Origin: Fennellomyces sp. T-0311
Taxonomy: Eukaryota > Mucoromycota > Mucoromycetes > Mucorales > Lichtheimiaceae
Reading direction: 5' to 3'
Assembly: GCA_025266875.1 (NCBI GenBank)
Contig: JALLLT010000001.1
Location: 1,054,001 to 1,118,000 of the forward strand
Length of the DNA: 64,000 nt
In this document: piece by piece, positions 57,628 through 64,000 of the stretch
Numbering within the stretch: position 1 is the stretch's first letter
How the letters are laid out: each line of letters opens with the position of its first letter
The notes under the pieces: generated by a model
Database searches by the model: none
What the model was told of the DNA's origin: nothing
The model's input: only the letters and a program-made list of their open reading frames with translations
Translations under genes and position numbers: made by a program

Positions 57628-59495
57628 GAGGAAAAGGGACGAGTTTAAGTTTTCGGTCCAAAATAACTTTAAATACAGTATTTCCAAAAAGCAGTGTCGC
57701 AATCCCACACAAGTTAAGGTCGCTATCCAATGAAAACCAATGTCCCTATTAGTCGCGAACTTCAAATCATGGTCGTGTGACCAGGATATATCAGATGCTA
57801 AGAAATCAGTACTAGCACTTGACAAGGTATATGTAGAGCGTAACTTTGATATCATATTTTCTTTCTCATTATGTTGTTGACGAAGAGCGTTTTACAGTTA
57901 AAGCAGCTGCCTCTCATTCTAACTAGGACCTGTTCGGTTGAAATCGAAGTTTAAAAGCCGATTTCGGTGAATAGGATGTAGGTTCGGAAATTTAGGCTTG
58001 GGATTCTCCCCGTCGTCGTTGTTGCATGGAAGATAAGGCAAGAGAGGCATTTGCTTGAGGGAAGCAACTGAAAAACGCAATTATACTCGGTATGTTCCCA
58101 AGGATAAGTACGAGAGTGATCGCAAAGTGCAAAGAGCATATACCGCCGCCGAACAGTTAGGCATCGGTATTTGTACCGGCCGGAGATGAACGAAGAAGTA
58201 TGGTTAACGTAGAGACAGCTTCCTTGAGAGCTCTAAGTAGTCCCGTCGCGCAGACCGATCCTTTAAGGTCATCCTATAATTTTATAGTAGATCCCAACAC
58301 TGAACGAGTATCACCCAGCTCTATCGACACAATGCTCCCATGATTGCAAAAGTAAACGAAAGATTATAGAGTTCCCGCTATATGATGTATATTATGAAGA
58401 GCCTCTGTCGTTATCATATCATGAACACTTGTGTACGAAATCTACAGCATATTTTTATATATACAATCGTGTCTAATAACACATAACATGTTTGTATGTA
58501 TGTGAGAAAGCAAAGGAGTGTGGAGGTAGGTTTTTGTTAGGCATAGCGAAAAAATATTAGAAAAATCGAGTCTTTATCTGAAGAATCCCTAAAACAAGAA
58601 ATATCATCAACTGTAGCTGGAGCAACAAAGAACTGGGAAAAGCAGGAATAGTAACCATATAATGAGGTATCTGTAGACCCGAAGTGCATGTCAACGGGTC
58701 TAGCCTTTATTGCGTTGAAAAATGATCCGGAGAGCAGTCTCCAATGTTGGCTCACCATTGGCATTATTATATTCGTTTTCAATTGAGTGATTTGGGCTCG
58801 TCCACCTTGCGGGATACTCAGATAAGTCACGAAGAAGTTAGCCAAGTCCTTTTGCGAGCCTTTGACTACAGGGGATATATCTTTTAAGCCCTTGTAAACT
58901 ATACGGATTATACGATGCATCTTCTGATCAGGCGATCAACACATTATCCGAGACAGGGATTTCATTGAATAGCAACATTACTTTAGAAAATACTGTATAT
59001 TCCAAAAAAAGTAGTCCGGATCAAGGTTCATGTCGGATGAACACTTAATCTGTCCAGTACCTGATTCACCAGTGTTGATAAGCCGTTCTCTTTGGCCTTA
59101 ATCACGAGAGCAAGCAATATTGCAATACCGTGCTCAAACATTAAGGCTGCTCTATAAGGAACGCATGACTTTGGAAGTCCACGGACTGAGAAGCAACTTA
59201 TAGTACATTTGTATATACGAACAGGTTTTTTTTTTTTTTGCTGGGACTGGTTAAAGTGATGTCAAGCACCAGCTGCGCATATGTTGGGCTCTTTCTTCCT
59301 CGTTTACATGACTGAAGCTATGGAGTACGTATTGTCTCTTGATAAAAAAAAGCGATAGGCAGATTAAACCTGAATAAAGTGCACACAGCCGTCAACCAGG
59401 AACCGACACTGAACAACCGCAGACTGACGAGGCAAACAGACCCTTGGGCAAAACGTCAAAATCTGTGGAATAACCTCAAGTTCTTTGAAACGTAG
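57628..59495. other. Intergenic region
   Basis: About 1.9 kb upstream of both flanking genes. One minus-strand frame (58537-58920, 127 codons) includes DLANFFVTYLSIPQGG and LLSGSFFNAIKARPVDMHFG but no recognised domain or leader. A T13 run lies near 59227. The first exon of the helicase gene should lie in the last 250 bases. Confidence 0.4.
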
Positions 59496-60844
59496 TCGAA
59501 CCGGTGTGAAGCAATTGACAGTTTCGACAACATGGGCTTGAACTTGAATTTACTGCGAGGCATCTACTCTTACGGGTAAAAAAGACATGTTTCAAAAAAA
59601 AAGTAAAAGGCTTACCCAATGGTGTCCAATAAACACGCATAGGTTTGAACGGCCTTCGATGATTCAGCAACGGGCGATTGTTCCGATGATCAAGGGGCAC
59701 GATATCATTGCCCAAGCACAATCCGGCACTGGCAAAACAGCCACATACACCATATCGATTCTGCAAACAACGGATACCGAGTTCAGAGTGCCTCAATCAT
59801 TGATTCTGACACCTACGCGAGAACTTGCGCAACAGGTGCAAAAGGTGGTTTCGGCAATTGGCAGTTATCTCGATATTGAATGTCAAGTGTGTATTGGTGG
59901 CATGATGATCAAGAGTGGTCGAGGAGGCCCCTTACCTGGCTGGTTAAGCCCTTGTCATGTCATTGTCGGCACTCCTGGGCGCGTGGCCGATTTGGTCAAT
60001 CGCAAGTTGATTCGAACCGACTTTTTGCGTTGCATCGTGCTGGATGAAGCCGATACATTGCTATCTCGAGGATTCAAGGAGCAACTGCGCCATATCTTTC
60101 AAGAGCTGCCCGACAATGCCCAAATCGCTCTCTTTTCAGCCACCATGCCTGCGGAAATCCATGAAGTGGCAGACCTCTTTATGCGCAATCCCGTTCGCAT
60201 CTTGGTCAAAAAGGAAGAACTTACGCTCGATGGCATCAATCAGTTTTATGTCAATTGCGAACGAGAACAATGGAAGTTTGATACCCTATGCGATCTCTAC
60301 GAAACCGTGACGATCACGCAGGCCGTCATTTTTTGCAACACACGCAAAAAGGTCGACTGGCTGACGGACAAGTTGTTGCACAATGACTTTACAGTGTCAG
60401 CCATGCATGGTGATATGGAACAGACGGAGCGAAATGATATCATGCGAGCGTTTCGCGCAGGTACTTCCAGAATCCTGGTGACAACTGATCTTCTGGCTCG
60501 CGGAATCGATGTGCAGCATGTCTCTATCGTCATCAAGTAAGCATGCTTTTCCGTTTGTCGCGCGCGCGTCACTATGCAACGATGGCTCATGTTCTGCCTA
60601 TTAGCTACGATGTTCCCGAGGATCAAGAGAACTACATCCATCGCATTGGTCGCAGTGGCCGTTTCGGTCGCAAGGGTGCGGCCATCAACTTGGTGACCAA
60701 AGACGACCTTTCGATTCTCAAGGTACAGCAGTAGCTTATGCATGACTCTGGCCACGATACTAAACGGTACTCGATCAGGGACTAGAAAAGTTCTACAACA
60801 CTCAAATTGAGGAAATGCCCGTCAACATTGCTGATCTGATCTAG
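59496..60844 (+). CDS. DEAD-box RNA helicase, eIF4A-like
   Basis: Exons 59496-59575, 59643-60536, 60605-60722 and 60779-60844 give 386 aa; one or more short 5' exons with the ATG are missing from my model (candidate acidic exon near 59400-59470). Role: ATP-dependent unwinding of mRNA leaders for 40S scanning. All motifs are present: Q motif [21 protein letters not shown], Ia PTRELA, Ib [36 protein letters not shown] and [15 protein letters not shown], ending [17 protein letters not shown]. The C-terminal third tracks eIF4A closely. Between CIGG and VGTPGR the loop ([17 protein letters not shown]) is unusual and about 3 residues longer, and DEADTLL replaces DEADEML, so it may be a divergent paralogue. 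The HRIGRSGR form is shared with FAL1/eIF4A3. Confidence 0.88.
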
Positions 60845-60934
60845 CTCTGCCGCTGCAACTTGCGTGATAATAAAAATTGAAAGGATCCATGCAAAAATCG
60901 CGTGACACGTCTCTTTTCACTTTTCTCACACATA

Positions 60935-61894
60935 ATGAGCCACCATTGTCACGGTGAATCTTGCGAACACGACCACGAAGATTTGCCTGGTTCGGGCGAG
61001 CAATTGCTACTTTATTCACGCATTGATCGAGATAATGTTCGATGTCTGAATGAAAGTGAACCTGGCGCAGGCAAAACCATTATAAAGCCCTGGAACGAAC
61101 GATTTGACAATGAAAAGGTTTTCCTTCCCAATGCGCGCATTCAGATTGTATTAAAAAGAGAAAATGTCTAGTTCGTTGAAAGTGACGCAGACGAGCAGTT
61201 AATCTTGTTTGTTCCGTGAGTTTGCGACTTTCTGTTCGAACAGTCAGGTTCTCACAGAAACGGATGTGTGTAGATTTACTGGCCACGTCAAACTTCGTTC
61301 TATTTGTCTGCGGACGGACCGAGGTGGCGCTGCTCCTTCGTCAATGAAAGTGTATGTGATGCCTTTTCTATCGCGAATATGAAGACTGACGTATCGCCCA
61401 AAGGTTCATCAACAGGGACGATGTTGATTTCGATGCAGCTGAGAGTTACACGCCCGTGCAGACATGGGAGCTTGTCGAGGGCTCAGACGATGTTGTCGAA
61501 TATGCCACGAGGTAATGGGAATCAATTGTTCGTCACTATGCAGCCTTGTTCACAACCAGAAAAAAAGGATCACGAAGTTTACGAGTGTTCGCAACATCAC
61601 GCTCTTCTTTCCCGAAAACTTTGGCGAGGACACAAGCATCCTTCGCTTTGTCGGGTTTAAGGGTGAATGGACCGAGGTAAATCGATGGAGCGAGCGTTTG
61701 ATAGATTTGGAATCTTATTGTGTTGTTTGACAGATTAAGCGGGACCCAATCATTACAGGTATGGAAGATCTCAGACTGCATCCCCACATTGCACACACGG
61801 ACTAACATTACAAACAGTGTACGAGGCGAATGCAAATCCTGCCGATCATAAGGTGCCTGGTGGGGAAAACAAGATGGACCATTCCATTCAATAA
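60935..61894 (+). CDS. PITH domain protein
   Basis: Seven exons (60935-61117, 61172-61215, 61274-61351, 61404-61511, 61568-61676, 61734-61758, 61818-61894) give 207 aa, like human PITHD1 (about 211). The PITH fold is the proteasome-binding domain also found in thioredoxin-like TXNL1. Seen: MSHHCHGESCEHDHEDLPGS, DRDNVRCLNESEPGAGKTII, SDADEQLILFVPFTGHVKLR, FINRDDVDFDAAESYTPVQT, FTSVRNITLFFPENFGEDTS, LRFVGFKGEWTEIKRDPIIT and VYEANANPADHKVPGGEN. Exon 6 is a 25-nt microexon. Start is the first ATG, 90 nt past the helicase stop. A decayed copy of the last exon lies about 400 nt downstream. Confidence 0.93.
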
Positions 61895-62286
61895 AGTTTT
61901 TAATTTGATGATGTATCCTTTTTCGAGAAGCGTGATCGGCAAAGCACCTTCAGGGTGACACGAACAAATACCTATTTGTTGCCATCACAACCGCCTGACA
62001 ACAATCGGCGGGACATGTGGTTTGAAGCGAGTGGAGCAGTAAGCCATCTTGGAAACTTGACGTCAGACAGCTGTAACAGTTAGATAACGGCGGCAGAAGT
62101 GATACTCCTTTGTTTCAACCACGTATGACAAATAGACTTTCATCCTCGAATCCAAAGGGGGGACGCGGAGACCATTCACTTTATATTTTTTCAGGGGGTG
62201 CATCTGCACAACGATGGTCAGATCACAAGGGATCCAATTAAAATAAGTAGCAGATCGTTCAAAGGATCGGCGATGCAACCTAAGCA

Positions 62287-62340
62287 AGTGTAATGCAAAT
62301 CCCGCTGATCACAAGGGAACATTTTATGTTGGTGAAAACG
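62287..62340 (+). pseudogene. Decayed copy of the last PITH exon
   Basis: AATGCAAATCCCGCTGATCA followed by CAAGG matches AATGCAAATCCTGCCGATCA followed by TAAGG of the PITH last exon (61831-61855) with 3 differences in 25. TTGGTGAAAACGA also resembles TGGTGGGGAAAACAA further along. Same orientation, about 450 nt away. Confidence 0.55.
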
Positions 62341-62934
62341 AATCTCCAAACTAAAAAAAAATGTTTGTCAGGTGATTTAATCGCATCGGGCTTGCCACCC
62401 AAGAAAAGCGCACAATCTTGGGTTGATCTTCATATCCTCTTTCCTTTTGTTGCAATGAGAACCAAGGAAACTTCATGTAGGGTATAGTTTATGCACACAC
62501 AGAGAGAGAGAGAGGTTCGGAGTTGGACGATCGACGATCGACAATGGAGGACTCAGGTTAGCCTTCCATGTGCCATCGTACAGAATAAATAGCTACGATG
62601 ATCAAGCTCCGAGCAATAAGAGTGGCTATTCGGGAATGTCTTTTATGTCATGATTACAATAACGCAACGCCTATGCGCGGGGCCACAAATGGAAATGCGC
62701 TGTCTTGTCATCGTCTGAAATAGACTATCACAAAACTAGCGCAAATATGGTTCGACAATGATACCCAAAGGTTCAAAATGGGATGGAGCAGCGTCGATCA
62801 CTATACTCATGTGGGAGGGTGTAGCAGGCCCTGCTGTTGCCCTCACTGCCCTCCCCCCTCCCCCGCGCACCCCCCCTTAGATACGTGCATAATGGGGTCT
62901 GAAAGATCATCAGAGTTAAGGCTTGTGTCAGGAG

Positions 62935-62942
62935 TATATATA
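62935..62942 (+). promoter_or_regulatory. TATA box of the zinc-finger gene
   Basis: TATATATA, 132 nt before the ATG at 63074, followed by CT-rich leader sequence. Confidence 0.45.
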
Positions 62943-63073
62943 GCGCTTGCTGTAGTCTCAATAGTGTTGACACCAAACATCTCTCTCTCACTCGGCTCTT
63001 ACGAAAACTTTATATTGCGCCTGGCCTTTTTTTTCCTTTTCTCTTTCAAACACGCAACACTTTTTCGCTCACA

Positions 63074-63715
63074 ATGGAGAAACCTCAGCTACCACCGCTC
63101 AAGACAATCCTCGAAGGAATGAACTCCATGCCAGGTAACCGTTGCCACACCTTATTGAAAGAACAAAGCGAGACTAAACGTGTAAAAAAAAAAGATCGAC
63201 CTGTAGTGGGTCATCGTCGACACTTTTCTTCAGATCAGCACGCAAGCGCCTTTTACCCATACGCTGATCAACGACGGCGTTATACCCACTCGCGTTCGCT
63301 TTCGGATTACACCCATGGCAGCGTTCGGTCTTCGTATGGACCCAGCAATGACTATATCCCTGCGCTCGATGCGTCGTGCTCCACATCCACCACGGCGTCC
63401 ACCTGCGGCACCACGGACGATGAATCGACAGGGTCTAGAGACGAAGATGCGCAGGCCAGCGGGGCGGTGGGAAAATACAAGTGCTCGTACTGTCACAAAG
63501 GCTTCTCGCGGCCATCATCACTTCGCATCCACATTTATTCGCACACGGGGGAAAAGCCCTTTGACTGCCCCGAGCCTGGCTGCGGTCGTCGGTTCAGTGT
63601 CCAGAGCAATATGCGAAGGCATATGCGCGTGCATCGGATCGGGGTGGAGAAGCCCGTCAAGAAACGTGCCCAGAGGATCGGCGTCGTGCCCATCGCGCCG
63701 GCAAACGCATCATAA
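63074..63715 (+). CDS. C2H2 zinc-finger transcription factor
   Basis: 213 aa if read through, or 193 aa if the in-frame stretch 63135-63194 (60 nt, GTAACC...AAAG, with a CTAAAC branch-like site) is an intron, which I think likely: it joins MNSMP to [12 protein letters not shown]. Two tandem C2H2 fingers sit at the C-terminal end: [20 protein letters not shown] with the linker HTGEKPFDC, and [20 protein letters not shown] followed by RVH. A basic tail follows ([12 protein letters not shown]). The middle is Ser/Thr/Asp-rich. Two-finger fungal factors of this kind act in morphology, stress or nutrient control; the target is unknown. Confidence 0.88.
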   Translation: MEKPQLPPLKTILEGMNSMPGNRCHTLLKEQSETKRVKKKDRPVVGHRRHFSSDQHASAFYPYADQRRRYTHSRSLSDYTHGSVRSSYGPSNDYIPALDASCSTSTTASTCGTTDDESTGSRDEDAQASGAVGKYKCSYCHKGFSRPSSLRIHIYSHTGEKPFDCPEPGCGRRFSVQSNMRRHMRVHRIGVEKPVKKRAQRIGVVPIAPANAS

Positions 63716-63790
63716 ATATACATGTCTTGGTTTTTCCTTTTAATATCATAATAAAAAGCATCCCCCTCCCCGTTTTTGTGTGTACATTAT

Positions 63791-64000
63791 TTATTCCTCA
63801 GACGTTCCTTCGCGGCTCTTTTCGTTGCCTGAATCCGAATCAGCCATCTTTTCGTCCTCGTCGTCCAACTCGTCCTCGTCTTCGCCGTCTGTCTTTTGTT
63901 TTTTGGGCGTCTCCACGTCTTCGTCGTCTTCGTCATCCGCGCTGCGCTTTTGTCCACGTGCTTCGTCGTCGGGCGTTGCTGTCGATGCTGGCCGGTCTTC
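63791..64000 (-). CDS. C-terminal end of an acidic protein (partial)
   Basis: Open on the minus strand from the window edge to a TAA at 63793-63791, 69 residues. Composition is extreme: DDEDDEDVETPKKQKTDGED, EDELDDEDEKMADSDSG and a final EKSREGTSEE. Alternating acidic runs and KKQK suggest a nuclear or histone/ribosome-assembly protein, but nothing specific can be named because the domain lies outside the window. Convergent with the zinc-finger gene (about 75 nt between stops). Confidence 0.7.
   Translation of the reverse strand, partial: EDRPASTATPDDEARGQKRSADDEDDEDVETPKKQKTDGEDEDELDDEDEKMADSDSGNEKSREGTSEE

Larger units (their letters stand above)
61895..63073. other. Intergenic region with exon relic
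   Basis: Contains the decayed PITH exon (62287-62340), a minus-strand 74-codon frame (62063-62287) without known domain, a (GA)n tract (62496-62512), a doubled CGATCGA motif near 62530 and a TATA box (62935-62942) for the zinc-finger gene. Confidence 0.5.

Noticed and set aside
58537..58920. 127-codon minus-strand frame
   Set aside because: No recognised domain and no TATA or CT-rich leader. Could be chance or a relic.

Overview
The window is eukaryotic nuclear DNA from a fungus. Genes are small, close together and on both strands, and most are split by many introns of about 50-65 nt with GT..AG ends (a few GC..AG). No bacterial operons, rRNA, tRNA, CRISPR or intact transposon were seen. The gene set (Mmt-type mitochondrial CDF transporter, PTS1 acyl-CoA oxidase, thaumatin-like secreted protein, FHA-RING Dma-like ligase, Sec4/Rab8 GTPase, kinesin-4, F-box/LRR proteins) together with the intron style suggests an early-diverging filamentous fungus, probably Mucoromycota. 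That placement is inference, not proof.

Layout. 1-2.1 kb: no gene. 2.1-11.7 kb: HSF-type transcription factor (+), covalent-flavin oxidase of the berberine-bridge family (-), COG0523 metal GTPase (+) tail-to-tail with a peptidyl-tRNA hydrolase (-), and an F-box/LRR protein (+). 11.7-17.6 kb: a gene-poor tract with decayed coding fragments, including the C-terminal part of an adenylate-forming enzyme. 17.6-29 kb: peroxisomal acyl-CoA oxidase (-), stomatin-like protein 2 (+), a small serine-rich protein (-) and a kinesin-4-like motor (+). 28.9-31.3 kb: gene-poor, with a decayed copy of one kinesin exon. 31.3-35 kb: thaumatin-like protein (-), Dma-like E3 ligase (+), ribosomal protein eL32 (-). 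37.2-41.1 kb: 11-exon MFS transporter (+) and a decaying unknown gene (+). 41.6-49.5 kb: Rab8/Sec4 GTPase (+), F-box/LRR protein (-), five-repeat Myb/SANT protein (+), steroid 5-alpha-reductase-like enzyme (-), mitochondrial CDF transporter (+), small unknown protein (-). 50.6-64 kb: a kinesin-like protein with a degenerate motor (+), an unknown His-rich protein (+), mitochondrial rRNA methyltransferase Mrm2 (-), SFT2 (+), glyoxylate/hydroxypyruvate reductase (-), eIF4A-like helicase (+), PITH protein (+), C2H2 zinc-finger factor (+) and the C-terminal end of an acidic protein (-).

Most loci are unlinked housekeeping functions, with no biosynthetic cluster or operon-like system. Some group by cell compartment: several products are probably mitochondrial (SLP2, Mmt-like CDF, Mrm2, possibly Pth and the Myb protein), two act in secretory traffic (Sec4/Rab8, SFT2), and two are cytoskeletal (active kinesin-4 and kinesin-like pseudomotor). 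Convergent pairs lie very close (about 42-45 nt between stop codons in two cases) and several divergent pairs share short promoters.

The points most worth a second look are the kinesin-like protein with no visible nucleotide-binding motifs, a 13-nt microexon that carries the metal-binding CxCC motif of the COG0523 GTPase, three GC-AG introns, decayed downstream copies of exons from two neighbouring genes, and a five-SANT protein whose N terminus resembles a mitochondrial presequence. All exon boundaries were assigned by eye from reading frame, splice signals and family conservation.
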